From positions 1 through 64,000 of the forward strand of contig CAJNYU010002210.1 in assembly GCA_905331475.1 (NCBI GenBank): a stretch of DNA of 64,000 nucleotides. Direction: 5' to 3'. The stretch comes from Rotaria socialis. Its lineage: Eukaryota > Rotifera > Eurotatoria > Philodinida > Philodinidae. Below are positions 25,351-38,498 of this stretch, piece after piece. The notes beneath the pieces were generated by a model. That model was not told where the DNA came from. It saw only the letters and a program-made list of their open reading frames with translations, and made no database searches. Position 1 is the stretch's first letter, and each line of letters opens with the position of its first letter. The translations under genes and the position numbers were made by a program.

Positions 25351-26050
25351 ATATTCTTTCCGTACGTAATTGATGACCCCATGAGCATGTGAAGGAGTAG
25401 ATTAACTGCAGGCCGATATATATATATATATTACAAATTTTTTTGAAGATATGCCGAAGTATTTTATTCTCTTTAGAAATGTAACATTGATCGCGTCTTG
25501 TCGTAACTTTACACTTTCTTGATCCGGATTTTTCTAATTAGAAATTTCTATCGAGTCCCAAGCGAAATACTATAAGTTTATAACACATGTATACTCCTTC
25601 CGTACATTTGTAGAAAACAATTCTACTATATCAATCTACTCATATATAGTTATTATTTTATTTTGAGATATTCAAGTATCTGTTGCAAACTACTGGTTTC
25701 TAGGAAAATGTCTTGAATAGTTTAAATCATAGGATTCTTAACACGCTTGAAAAACTAGGAGATCTGCAATATCAGTTGATGCTACCCAATTTTTTCAATC
25801 ACATCAATCTATAAATTAATTTTTTTACAATAAATAACAACAGAACCTGCAAGCAGCAAAGCCTTTAGTGTAATATAATGCTCAACAAACCAACGCACGA
25901 AACACAAGAGAAATATTAGATGCGAAGAGAAAATAAAAAGACAACGGTATTCTATATATATGATCTCATTTTGACATGCAATATTTATGATTCGATTAGA
26001 GTACATATTTATTAAGCACAAGCGTAAACATATTACTCATCCAGATTACT
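25351..26050. other. gene-free interval downstream of the mucin-like gene
   Basis: AT-rich, with a short (TA)n tract at about 25416-25432. Nothing supported on either strand. Confidence 0.4.
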
Positions 26051-28997
26051 TCATCTCTTTCGAAAAGCTGCAAAAACAGAGAAAGTAGTCAGAGCAATAG
26101 TAGCCAGAAGTAAAAATCCGATTACAATAAAAGCAATGATCGCTGCTGTCCGCCATTTAGTTAGCTCCTCTTCTGGTTTGACTATCGGATCTGTAGTAAT
26201 ATTTCGAACAGTAGTGAAAGATACTGTCCCAGCTGACGTCGTTAAAATCGTTGAAGCTGCTGTTGTTGTTGACCGTGAAGACGTTGTCTTTGTAGTTCCA
26301 AAGATTGTCGTTGTTCTTATTGTTGTACTTTCAAAGACTGATTGAGTTGTTGTTGTAGATCCAAAGGCTGGTGGTGTTGCTGTTGTACTTTCAAAGACCG
26401 ACGGTGTTGTTGTAGAGCCAAAGACCGGCGGGGTTGTTGTAGAGTCAAACACCGGCGGCGTTGTTGTAGAGCCAAAGACTGGTGGTGTTGTTGNNNNNNN
26501 NNNNNNNNNNNNNNNNNNNNNNNNNNNNNNNNNNNNNNNNNNNNNNNNNNNNNNNNNNNNNNNNNNNNNNNNNNNNNNNNNNNNNNNNNNNNNNNNNNNN
26601 NNNNNNNNNNNNNNNNNNNNNNNNNNNNNNNNNNNNNNNNNNNNNNNNNNNNNNNNNNNNNNNNNNNNNNNNNNNNNNNNNNNNNNNNNNNNNNNNNNNN
26701 NNTGTAGAGCCAAAGACCGGCGGTGCTGTTGTAGAGCCAAAGACCGACGGCGTTGTTGTAGAGTCAAAGACCGACGGCGTTGTTGTAGATCCAAAGGCCG
26801 ACGTTGTTGTTGGAATAATTTCGGGATGATGGGTGGTTGTAGTTGAATCAACTTAAGAGAAAGAGCATTTCTTTTTTATTGGTTTTAAATTTAGTTGTAC
26901 CTGATGGTGCAGTATCTGTAAATTTGAATATTGCGTCTTCAAAACCACTTTTGACAGTAACAAATGACACTTGAAGTGGGAACCCATGTTTAACTTTACA
27001 TTTAACATACATGAGCGACACTACTTGATGGTTTTCATAAGTCATAATTGTTGATGGACAATATATGATTATCTTTTCAAAATTATGTTTTGGAGGAATC
27101 CATTCGATTACAATTGAAATAGTGCCATCAATCTCAGAAATAAAGAAATGATTTTTTGGTCGACATTTTTGCAGCACTATGGAAGATATGAATTAAAGGT
27201 CATGCTTTTAGGTTTAAGTTTAACTTACATGTGGCCGCATGAATGCTGCTTGACCGTTTAATAGTATTATTAACACTTATTAAATGCATAGTTATGACAT
27301 AAAGCGAACCATCTTCAAGCGACTGACATTGATATTGATTTAAATGAATATCAATGTCGCTGGAATCTTCATATAAATCACATTGAATTTTATATTTAAA
27401 TGAGTTCGACATCAATGAACTACTATTATAGCTCCATCGTATTGTAATATCATTTTCTGTTTTATTGAAAACTTCAAAGAGTGGTATTTCTGGTACTTGT
27501 TTGACTAAAAATAAAATGTTGAATAAAAGCAGACAAAAAATAAATAAAATTATGGGTGAATACCATTGATTTGTACAACAGCTGTTCGGTCATGTGTATA
27601 ACCAGGAATAGCTACTTTTGTTTGAACAGAAACAATATCTGTTTCGTGGAATGTCATTTGCTCACAGGTATAGACTGTTTTTCTTCCAATGTTTATGCTC
27701 GACTTCTGACTTGAATTACATGAAACAATAAACTCAATTGGATCATACCGTGAATGAGTATCAGTCCAACTAAGCACAATCTTATGAAATTGCTCATCTA
27801 CACTAAAATTTACTACTTCATATGGATATGAAACATTTGATACTAAACAAAAATAATGAAGGATTTTTTGAAAAAAAATTTCAAAAAGAAATACTTGGCG
27901 TTATTGTTAAATTTGAATGTGCTGAACCTATTGAATCAGCAATATGATCAAAACTAATTTTATGTTTCAGATTAGGTGTAAGACCATATTTCAATGTTGT
28001 ATTAGAATAAAGCTTTAGATCAAGTATGTTCACTCTTTCGTAGGTAATACGGTCATTATCTTTATCATGAAATATTAAATTAAATTCATATCTACTAGCA
28101 AGATTGATTGTCGGTGCTGGATTCGCTATAATAGTAAGTAACAGTGAATCGAGCGAACATGTAAATGGCACGGGTAAAGGAACTAAAAACGTAAAGAAAA
28201 AAAACTCATTGTTTTTAAAGAATCTTTTTTCGTTTCTGGTTTAATAACCTTCTTGAATAATATGATTAATCGTGGAATCAAAATCTTTCTTAACAGTTTC
28301 GATTACAAAACTCATAAGTGGCATATTGAGTAAAAATGAACAGTGAGCACTCATCATAAGATCATTGGATGGTAAACTAGTATTGAATATTATATGCGAT
28401 TTATCATCCGGACAATGAATAATAACATAATCGAAAGATCCTAATGGACGCGAAACAATTAAACGAACTCTATCAGCAATTGCATTTATATGTGCTAAAT
28501 TTGCTACATGTAATTCTAAAATGAAATTTCAAATATGAACAACATGATATTACTCTTTCTCATACTTGTCACATATGTTATTGAACAGTTATCAACAACG
28601 CCATTATCATTTTGTATTTGAATAAATATTTGACCATATCGCCCATAGCCTAGTCTCATACAATGATATTCAGGACCATTAATGAATTCGAATGAAGAAT
28701 TCGATGTACATAGAACTGATCTATTCAATCTTATTACATCAGTCGATAGGAACGTTATGTTTACGTTATCATCTTGTACTGAATGGATGATATTAGATTT
28801 ATTGCATGGAACTAGTAGATAGAATGGAAAAATTATTTTTTAATTTATAAATTCAACAGAATTTTTCTTAAAAACTAAAGTTTCAGTAATATTTTTCTAA
28901 AATTAAATTTACTTGTTGCAATATGTGCAATTTGAAAACTTGATGCTAACAGTAGTAGAGCTATGATATCAGAATTTAGCATCTTCGTCATAGTCAT
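26051..28997 (-). CDS. secretory type I membrane protein: repeated beta-domains, Thr/Pro mucin stalk, TM
   Basis: Family not recognised. Exons in order: 28997-28913, 28811-28566, 28515-28249, 28182-27895, 27842-27564, 27504-27229, 27176-26901, 26851-26051. Exon 1 is a signal peptide (MTMTKMLNSDIIALLLLASS) and follows TTTTTCAG. Exons 2-7 are 246-288 bp each, all split in phase 1, one domain per exon. Several have a W-P / paired-Cys fibronectin-III-like look (VLSWTDTHSRYDP..VSCNSS; IVIEWIPPKHNFEKIIIYCP), with many N-glycosylation sites. Exon 8 is a 9-residue Thr/Pro repeat (TTTPPVFGS and variants), then one TM helix (AAIIAFIVIGFLLLATIAL) and a tail ending AAFRKR. The assembly gap 26494-26702 interrupts the repeat; reading frames on its two sides do not agree with the stated gap length. 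It could be an adhesion or receptor protein; the ligand is unknown. Confidence 0.7.
26360..26810 (-). repeat. 27-bp coding tandem repeat (TTTPPVFGS unit)
   Basis: A minisatellite encoding TTTPPVFGS/TTTPSVFDS units in the mucin stalk. At least eight units are visible around the gap. Such arrays collapse in assembly, which explains the run of N. Confidence 0.85.
26494..26702. other. assembly gap, 209 N
   Basis: Undetermined bases within the 27-bp repeat array. A gap whose length kept frame across it would have to differ from 209 by a non-multiple of three, so the size is an estimate. Confidence 0.99.
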
Positions 28998-30063
28998 GTT
29001 ACCTGAAAAATGAAAATTTGAATCATTTACATCAAATTCTTGTTGAATAGAAATAACTAAGTATTGAGTAAATATACACACATCATAAAGCATATAAGAA
29101 AAATACTACTGCAGCCACTAATACTAATCTCATCTTATTTTTTCATCTCTAACATCAATATAATTATTTGCTTGTTGATTTAAAAGTAAATTCAACATTT
29201 TTCTACGTGTGAAAATCATATTTTGATTCTCATGTACGCAGCAATATTTTTGCATTTCTTCTTTTCTTTGCAGATTGTTTTTGCATTTCTTCTTTTCTTT
29301 GCAGATTGTTTTTGCATGTACAGAGCAAAATAGGTGAGCGACTTCTTTAATATTCACGACCTTATATTCATTTCAAAAAAAACAAGATCTGGCAAATCAG
29401 ATAGGAATCTAATAAGCAAACTTTCGCATGTTATAATAAGGTGTTTTTTTCATTTAACAAGAGCGTTTTGGTCCTTATTGACTATGACATCTGATTTATT
29501 TTATTTTTATCATAGAATCAAATAATATCAGATGTACTTAAGAATAATTCTTATATTTTATTCTTGTAAATGAATATTACTTGCTAATTTTAATATTGTT
29601 TTCGCTCTGATGTGTTTGATGAATATTCTAAAAAGTAATAAAAAAAAGAAAATATCAATAAAATTTCTTCCGATTTATCAACTTCTTCCCACAATGTGTT
29701 TTTTATCTCGAGCTCTTATTTTTCCTAGTAGTGAATGAAGAGTGCAAATGAATGCCATAATGTATATTTATTCTTGTTTTAAATCCTTGCTGGGTTAGTT
29801 GTTGCGTTCGATTATTCAAATATGGCGATCTAGATAGCCGAGGATTTGTTTATAATGGTTATGGAAATGAATGCTTTCTACCTTGAACCATTTGATAAAA
29901 GAATATCAAGTTGTTATAACAATTCTAACAAAGTTTTCAATGCTTCAACTCTTGCATTCTTTCTCTTAAATATAAATGTATTCTAAAGGTGTTAATTCAC
30001 AAATGAGAAAAACAACAGCGTTATAGATAAACAGAAAAATGAAATATATTTGATATCAACGAT
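28998..30063. other. interval between two divergently placed membrane-protein genes
   Basis: Upstream region of the mucin-like gene. It holds a 31-bp unit repeated twice in tandem at about 29249-29310 (TTGCATTTCTTCTTTTCTTT...) and otherwise AT-rich sequence. No gene seen. Confidence 0.4.
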
Positions 30064-30740
30064 ATGCTTGTTCTATATTTCATCCTTATTTCAACTTTAT
30101 TTGACATTGCCTATTCGCTTCAAATTGAATCGATACCAAATCATGCGTTTGCCTATAGCTATCATGTTGGCAATGTCACAGTACAACTGATATCATTTGA
30201 TGATCATTCATCATGTAATGCATGCATTTGTTCAGTGTTGATTTCAATAAATAATTATGTAACTATCAACTGTTACAAAAATAACTAAAGCTGCTTGCAC
30301 CGTTGCTTAATATCACTGGTATCATTTCATCGAATAATACTAATTTATATATTTTATCATATACAACAAAACTAAATGATACAATAACTACTGAAATTAC
30401 TCCATCGCTAAGTACAAGTTTATTAACAAGATCACCTTCTCTGGCCAGCCCTTTATCATACTCCAATAGCTATATATAGCCCATACTTTTAGCAAAGACT
30501 GATTTAACAACAGCAGAAAGAACTATCACAGTTAACATAGCATTGACCAACAACATAGATACAACGATAACTAAGCCCACGCCCCCTGCAATTCAAACTA
30601 CAATAACAAAAAGAACGAGTACTACTTCATCAACTACCTGGACATCAACAACAACAACAACAACAATTCGCGATTGGGATAATGTTCTTGGTAGTCTTAT
30701 ATGCATTACTTAATATTATCTGTGTAGTAGCATATGGATT
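30064..30740 (+). pseudogene. broken secretory mucin-like membrane protein gene
   Basis: It opens with a good signal peptide (MLVLYFILISTLFDIAYSLQ), then about 55 residues with Cys pairs (SSCNACICSV..NCYKNN), and stops at 30286. In another frame the sequence continues as a Ser/Thr-rich stretch with N-glycosylation sites (LNITGIISSNNT; SLSTSLLTRSPS). After a further stop it goes on as TTITKPTPPAIQTT and a run of Thr. A hydrophobic segment (FLVVLYALLNIICVVAYGL) ending in a stop lies in yet another frame near 30680-30741. The layout (signal, ectodomain, Thr stalk, TM, tiny tail) copies the gene at 26051-28997, on the opposite strand. At least two to three breaks make it a probable pseudogene; short unrecognised introns are a weaker alternative. 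Confidence 0.5.
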
Positions 30741-30741
30741 G

Positions 30742-31997
30742 TAAATTAAAAGACTTTCTATGGTCATACTTTGAAAATTGTGATTCTCTCTCAAAGTTTA
30801 ACGATTGATTGAGATAATGAATTTTATATGATGATTCGTTAAAGTCATTAGCCTAAATCAACTATTGTCAGTTAACTTAAATTCCTTTTTGTCTCAAATC
30901 TAAGTAAAATTCAAAACAGTGATTGAAAGTTTTTCTAACATGCTCATCGCGAAATAGGTAATATATCCAATTAAACGTATATAATTGATGTATACGATTA
31001 ATAAAACTGAACATCATTTTGTACTAATCGTAATATCAATATGTTCTATTTCTAGTTTACGTTCGTGATTATTTTTAGAAAATTATCATGCGAAAATTTA
31101 TTGCACAACGAATGCACTTAAGCTCTTGAAGAGAAACTTATAAGCGCATTATTTATTCATTAAAGTATATCGATTTCAAAAAAGTATCCATAACAAACAC
31201 TCAAGGACGAATGACAAAACAATCGAAAGAAAACTCTTGTATAAAAGTATGTTTCTCTCTCTCTATGAATCTCATGTTTAAGTACCCTACATTATGAGAT
31301 CGATTACAAGTTTCATAACTATTTTATTTAAAAAAAATAATAACAAGCTTTCGATAAAATCAACGTAGACCTGATTGTAATAATCAAAAGATTAGGCTCC
31401 GTTTTATATTGAAAAATAAAATAATTGCTAAAGTTCATAAGCAACTAATTGCATTTAAATATCAAACCAACACCTTCATGCATAAAAAAATAGGCTCATT
31501 TTAACATGACGATATTACCTATAAGCTCTATTTGACAGAATGAGTAATGCAAAAAAAGGCGGCCATCATCAGTAGACATTTTTCTGAGTTAACTGATTTT
31601 TTGGCAATCATCTTGCAAACAGTAAAGTAATTGTTTAAGTCTTGTGGTTATTGAAATATTTAAGTTCACTTTTTTGAACATGTCAAATGTATGGCTTTTA
31701 TTAATTGCATTGTACTAGAGAAAAAAAAATAGTTGCTCAAATCAAATCACTCAATGAACTCAAATGGAAAACATGAGGAGAAGAAAATAACACACAATTT
31801 TAAGTTAAATAATAAAACCGGAAGATATCGGTAGATCAGGAAAAAATAACAAGAAAAATATGCATTGCAGAAACAAAAGAAAATTCCCGAACAAGCTCAA
31901 TAGAGAAGATCAATGTCAATGATTAGAAAAAAATGCCAAACGATTACTTTCAAAGTGTTTTGTTCGAAATAATGTTAATTAATTCTGAAACAAAAAT
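30742..31997. other. gene-free interval
   Basis: AT-rich. No exons, RNA genes or terminal repeats recognised. Confidence 0.4.
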
Positions 31998-34431
31998 CTA
32001 ACCTATCATAGCCTGTTTTTCACGAGGGTTCTCAACTGCATTATGTTTTAAGAGATTCTTATCATTATCTTCTGCCAACTGAGATTGATTATTAGAGATT
32101 TTGATTTCGTTTGAAAGAGAAATCGAAGTAATATTTATAGATTTTTGAGCGTTTCTTGTATCGAGTTGTAGATTATTATTGTTACCAGTATCGTTGAGAG
32201 TTTCATTGTCAAATAATGAATTGTTAAGTGATCGTTGTAGCTATGTCATAGAAAAGAATATTACGTAAAATCTAATAAAACTTCATGTGGTTTTATCTTA
32301 CACGTTGATGCAGATCTGAGTTATTTAGTTCTTGATCTAAAATTTCATTGATAATTTAGTATGAAAACTTCGATGAAGAGCTACTTCTTACATTAGATTA
32401 AAATGGTAATTCTTACTATAATTAATAGGAATAATTATTTTCTATGTCTCAAACAAAATAACCCATTGACTTCATCTAGTTATTGTCAGTACAGCATTAA
32501 CTTGTGGAATGAAAGAGAAATACAATTGTAAAAGTATAGAACTATTCTATTGTTTCTTTGTTAATATTTGATAAGTTTGATGTAGTTTAACTCATGAAAT
32601 TGAGACAAAAGTACATCACGTGAAGCAAAAAAAATAATTACAAAGAAAGTTGAAACTGCATAAAGAGAAATGAAATTAAAAAAAAATATATTTAAATAAA
32701 GAAACGCATTGACCAACAGTAAACTACTACGTGTGGCGATTACTAATCAAAATTTGTCATTAGAAGAAACGTGATAAGTTCATTTCTCATAAAACCCATA
32801 AGCTTGACCTGTTTTATACGTAGTCTGTAGAAAATAAAGAATATCATAAGTTTTTCTTCATTGAAATTTTGTCAGCAAAATTTTACTCGAACAAAGCAAC
32901 TCTTCTAATTGATAATCTTCATTTAAGTGCATAATTTTCTTATTGTTTAGTTCCAAATTACAAAAAAGACTACAATTTTATGTACTATTAGTGCGTTTGC
33001 CTAGAATTCCAATAATGGAACTGAGCTTTCAGTCTACTACAGGTACTGCAAGGAAATAGAAGAATTTCGGTTTAAGATTGTACTAGAATATAGATCTCAT
33101 ATTATCTTATAACTTTAACTATCAATAATGTTTTTCTACAAATCAGCGGTTTTGCAACTTTATTATCTGAAGACCGATGTATTCTTCCTTTTGTTGAAAC
33201 TTTAAAGTTAGAGTAAATATAGTGAGATGTATGTCTGATTAAAGTTTCAGAATGAAATTCCTTGATTCCAATTTTCTTAAAATATTCTACTACTATCTAA
33301 AAACTCAGTAAAAAAAACTTTAATGCCAGACAAAGTCACTTAGAGTGCATATCTTGTGAGAATTTTTATTTGTATGAAGAGAACTTAACGAAACTTCTCA
33401 ATCGGAAGGGCTTCCTACTCAGTAAAGATGCATCGAAATTTAATAGAACTATTGTTGTCAGAATGAGTTGTTGATAATTTGACGACTAATCAAGATGAAA
33501 TAACTTTGTTTTCTTAGTCAGCTATTATTCCATTTAAGTGAGTAAAAAATATTTTTGCTACTTTCGCTCTGAATTAGACTAAAATTAGATTGAGTTAAAG
33601 ATTCTTAATGTCGTAATGAAGACCTACTAATCGTTTCGTTGGATGATACTAATGATTGATCAGCAGTTCGATTGGAAACTACAATAGATTTGCCTTGATT
33701 ATCTTGTGATTGATTTCTGAAAAAGAAAAACAATATTTTATAAAAAAAGAAACAAATTGTAGCTGTTTGAAGTTACACTTGATTTCTATAATTTTTAATC
33801 GTTTCTTGCAAGTTATTCATTTGTTCCTCATTACTTTCTAAATATTTCATATAATGAGTGCAAGAAAAAAGAAATTAATAAAACAAACTTTTTTGTTCAT
33901 CTAATTCCTTTTGTAACTTCTCAATGGTGGATTCTTTCGAAGCAACTGAATTAGCTGCGTCTTTTGCTTCTTTCTATGAGACAAGAAAAATATTATATAG
34001 AAATTTGATGGTAATCACTTTGATATTAATGTACCAATTGATTATCAAGGTCATTTTTAAGTGACGCTAAATTTTGAATTTCGACTAGTTTTTCATTTAA
34101 TTGCACATTGAGATTATTTAATTCTGAATCTTTTTCTTCCACGTCCTTTCGAAAATCCGCATTTTTGTTTTCAAGGTCACGTATAAGAGCACTATTTGCT
34201 TCGACTTCTTGTTGTTTGCCTTCATTTTTTAGTGTTAACTAAAACTATCAAATATAATTTTTTCCATATTAAATATCGACTTTTTTTTACTGTTCGCACA
34301 CGTTCTTCAAAGTCTTCTAATGTTCGTTGAAGTTCATTCGATTTTGATGAACATGACATATAAAAAAAGCCGAGAAGAAACGTAACTATGAAAAGACCAG
34401 CAAAAATAAAATTCGGCGTTCGTCCTGTCAT
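31998..34431 (-). CDS. type II Golgi coiled-coil membrane protein, GOLM1/CASC4-like
   Basis: Exons in order: 34431-34291, 34238-34035, 33973-33890, 33837-33779, 33716-33628, 32336-32302, 32240-31998 (about 280 residues). The N-terminus MTGRTPNFIFAGLFIVTFLL GFFY is a short cytosolic tail plus signal-anchor helix. It is followed directly by a heptad-rich coiled coil (SNELQRTLEDFEERVRTL.. DLENKNADFRKDVEEKDSEL ..) of about 150 residues. The C-terminal half is acidic/Asn-rich with several N-glycosylation sites (NNSLFDN, NITS, NDTG), so it is lumenal. The anchor, the SSxS..LQ..L-E..VR start of the coil and the overall order fit the GOLM1 (GP73)/CASC4 family; helix-rich families are easily confused. 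A 1.29-kb intron separates exons 5 and 6, and exon 6 is only 35 bp. Confidence 0.6.
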
Positions 34432-36362
34432 GTTGATCGAGTAGCAGTCGTCGATCAGTACTATTTGTTTTAATCTAAAATAAAAACATTTACTATTAGA
34501 TAATAAATCAATCGTTTACAAAAAGAAATTTTATAATTTAAAAGTAAATACATTGTAAGATAGAAACGAGATCTTTTGGCTATCATTCGTTTTCGCCCCA
34601 TTTCTTATAGTAATATAGAATAATAAAAAGTTACTAAGTGTTGTAAATTTAAGACATCATGCTTCACTTCACAATATGGTCTAATAAAGGTTGTGCATGT
34701 TTTTTTTATAGCTTATATTCGAAATTTCCAGTCTATACATATCAATGTGATCAGAACAATAACGCATTTTTTAACAGATAAGATGTACAAAAGAGAATAG
34801 AGATGAGTGAGAAATCTTCAAACTTGAATAGAAAAATTTCAAAACTTTCAAACGAAACTTTGCACAAATTTTATTCTAATTAAAATAATAGCAATCTAGA
34901 TATTTAGCAAATTACACTCTACCTGGCGATAATTAAAAAAAAAATATCACGTAGCTCTACTTCTCTTCTGCTAAAGCTATGGATGATCGATCACGAAATA
35001 TAGTGAATCAGTACATCAAAACGATCATTTCTATTGAGAAGAAATAACGAACTAATTATTATTATTTATTATGGTTTGATCAGTAACCAAAACTATTAAC
35101 AACCAAGATTGATAGATGGCGCAACGATTCAACCTAGTGTTTACTCTTTACGATCCGATATAGCATCTTCATTCACTCACCTAATTGATAGAAATCCAAC
35201 TGATTATCTCAAACTCAATTTAACTTCCTTTAACAATAACTCAATAGCAAAAGCAAATCTTTTTCTTTAAAAAAATCAAGATAATCCAGCCACATAATTA
35301 AATACTAATTTATCAGTGTGTCTAACGGATGTTCTTTTATAACCGATTATTGACAATCAATGATGATGAATTGTTTACTCTATCTAAACTTTTCTTCATA
35401 CTGATATATTATGTTTATTTTCCCGATTGTTATACATAATGAAATATGGCTGCTACCATATGTGCGAGGTTTTCTCTTCAAATTTGAGAAAACCCCAGTT
35501 ATTTGTGTCATTCTTTTTACTAAAAGATTATTAGTAACTATTCTCTTCATAAAATGAACTTTTAACTTTCATGAATATATTATAACTAAAAGAATATGAA
35601 AACTATAGGTTGAATTATTATATACAATTCATTACCAATCATAAGAATTTGAAAACCTTCGATATATATATATATATATATAAATATATATTTTACTCAT
35701 CTAGTAGATGTTTCATCATGAATGCTGATATTTTCCAAGGAGAAAAGGTTATTCTTTCATGTTTGCTTGCTTATACAGCACTGTATGATGGTATCAAAAA
35801 AAAGCAATCTTCCTTTCAGATAATGTTACTAAAGCATTTACTACAAGAAGATTCTTTTTTTTTTAATGAAAGCACATCTATAAGAAACACAATCAAGCCA
35901 TTCACTTCTTTTCACTAGAATGATGAAATAAATAGATGCTATTTTTCTTAATGCAACTTCCTAGTGTATCATATGACATCTTCTTATCATAGAATTTTCT
36001 CATGAATCAACGTTAAATGTAACTAAATGTATTTTATTATAGTCAGACATTCGAACATTCCCTATTTCGTTTATGTTTTATTTTTACTAAAAAAAAAGAG
36101 GTTGGCTGTTTATCTTGAGTAGAACATACCACATATTTATACAAACAAGAAAAAAAAGAACATCATCAGACAACAATGAACACTTGATAACTCATTAGTA
36201 GCGAGAGGGTAAAAAGAAAATGAAAATATTTGTTTATAGAATAGTAAAGGATTGATAGATAAAGAAAATCATTTCATTGATGATGTGCATGAAAAGATCT
36301 GATACATCAAACTCGAAAATATTCGGAATATGGCACCATGGATTTAATTATATTTATATATA
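34432..36362. other. gene-free interval
   Basis: Upstream of the GOLM-like gene and downstream of the zinc-finger gene. A (TA)n tract lies at about 35661-35682. An open frame at 35610-35918 starts in that tract and has no recognisable content. Confidence 0.4.
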
Positions 36363-38498
36363 TTAATCTATTATAGTTTCTTGATTGGAACATTCATTTA
36401 ATTTATTATCCATTTCTGTCTGATACGGACGACAATATTTGTATCGATGATTCATATGTTGACTGAATGATCCTATGATGAATAAAAGAATTTGAATTTC
36501 ATTCATCATATTAAAACTATTTACCTGAATGACTAAAACGTTTGAAACATTTCGTACATTGAAATGGTTTTTCACCTGTATGTAATCGGCGATGCTCTGC
36601 AAGATGATGTTTATGTTTAAATGCTTTTTTACAAATATCACAAATAAATGGTCGAACACCTAAAAAATAATTGTTGATTTTGCTAACAATAATTTTAGTA
36701 TATTTCTATTTTTACCTGAATGCTCATATTTATGACGTGCTAATGAACTTTGTTTATTAAATGATTTATCACATATATCACATGATAAACGTTTATTATT
36801 TAATAAATCGTCAGGTGATAGAAGACTTATTTCCGATGAACTATTTGGACTTAACGATTCCATTAAATCATTTTCGTCTAAATGAGATTCACCGGACTTT
36901 TTTATTGATAAATCTAATGGTTCCGTTTGTAAAACTGTATTTTGTAAAATATGAAAATAATATTGAATGTATTGTTCGTTGATAGCAAAGCATTTCGATA
37001 GATCATCAAATTGAGCTTGTTCAGATTTTATAGGTAATATTTCACCTTCTTCTATTTCAGGATTATGTATAAAACATTTTTTTGATGCCATATGCGATGA
37101 ATATGAGCCAGAATGAGAAAAACGCTTATTACAATTCAAACAAACAAATGGTTTTTCACCAGTATGAATCCGAATATGTTCCTAGAAAAATGAAAATATT
37201 AACATAATATTTTGTTTACTATTTGATTTCAAATACTTTTAGATGATGTTTAAATTTAAATGCTTTTGGGCATTGTGAACATTGAAATTTACGTGTTTGA
37301 GGATCTACTTCATGACTTAACATATGACGTTGAAGACGATAGGTATTGGCAAATATTTTATGACATATATGACATGATATTTGATGTGCATTGTGATTTA
37401 ATTCATGTTCATGTAAATCGTTCTATCAAAAAAGCAAGCATGGGGAAAATGCAAATAATTTCATCTGTTTTTTTGTTTTAAATAAATATACTTTGTTAGT
37501 AAAAATTGCATTGCAATGGATACAATGCATTGATTCAGAAGGACATTCAATGGATGTTATAGATTCGTTGGTAAGTTTATATTTGGAAGAGTTAGTTTCT
37601 AGAAAGAAAGAAAAAGAAAAGTTATATTACTAAATATAGAGATGAACTAAATGGCGCAGAGATTGAAATATAGTGAAGACTTTCTCACTCATTTACATCT
37701 TTCAGATGAGTTAAGTAATTAAAATCAGTTGACATTAGTCAATAAATATAAAGATAGTACATTTAATTATCATACGTCTTATTTCTAATTATTGTTCCAG
37801 ATTCTTGCTACCTCACAGTATATTTACTATCTTGTGACATATATTTATTGGTTTAGTTTAACCTTGTGATATGTTTTCCTAAAAAAAAAACGAATCTGTA
37901 TGTTGATTATAAATGCTTGCTCGAACAGGAAAAATCTACCGTCCATTTCATCATCTGCTCTATTAGTTGTTAGCGAGATAAATGATCACATGACAAGAAA
38001 TTTGTCAACTTTGAGGAAAACATCAAGCTTACATAATTATTATTAGTAGTACATCAAAATAAGAAGTATAACTCAAAGCATAGAAATTTTTCTTTCTGTT
38101 CGATTAGTCAGCGAATAGACAGATCTTATTAAATGATCTGTGTTTATCTTATGTAATTCATTCGATGTTAAACAATAATCTAGAGGATGATTGATAAAAA
38201 TTTTGAACTTTCAAAATTTTCACCAAATATTATTTATTCTTACTCTCTGCTAAATAGTGAATATTACAAAAATACGATCAAACATAAGATAAATGATTAT
38301 TTCAGATGTTATAGGAATTTATCATTACCAGTCTCATTTGTTCTTAGTAAATGTTCTTCGCCGACTGAAAGTTTTGCTTGGTAAGAACCACTATCACATT
38401 CATCATTACCTAAATAGAAAATGAAATAATACAATTTATGGAAAGAAAATGTATTTACTGTGATCAAGTTCCATCATTCCAAGAATGAGCGAGTCCAT
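36363..38498 (-). CDS. ZEB/zfh-1-type zinc-finger transcriptional repressor, homeodomain-less
   Basis: Exons in order: 38498-38459, 38409-38329, 37598-37492, 37422-37237, 37181-36716, 36659-36525, 36472-36363 (about 374 residues). N-terminal cluster of four C2H2/C2HC fingers ([53 protein letters not shown]). Then a ~75-residue linker with the CtBP-binding motif PLDLS (EPLDLSIKK), and a C-terminal cluster of three ([60 protein letters not shown]). Finger order and the FKHKHHL / RFSHSGS(Y/F)S.HM signatures are those of ZEB1/2 and zfh-1. Vertebrate and fly members exceed 1000 residues and carry a homeodomain between the clusters; here there is no room for one. Nuclear repressor by family. The 3-kb upstream gap may hold regulatory DNA. 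Confidence 0.88.

Noticed and set aside
26136-26829. + strand Cys/Val-rich frames across the gap
   Set aside because: They are antisense shadows of the Thr/Pro repeat encoded on the - strand, filled by N.
29249-29310. 31-bp unit repeated twice
   Set aside because: A simple local duplication of pyrimidine-rich sequence with no evident function.
36716-37237. A homeodomain within the ZEB-like gene
   Set aside because: Looked for a WFxxxR-type helix in every exon and in the introns; none seen.
36761-37481. + strand frames over the zinc-finger gene
   Set aside because: Antisense shadows; the - strand carries the fingers.
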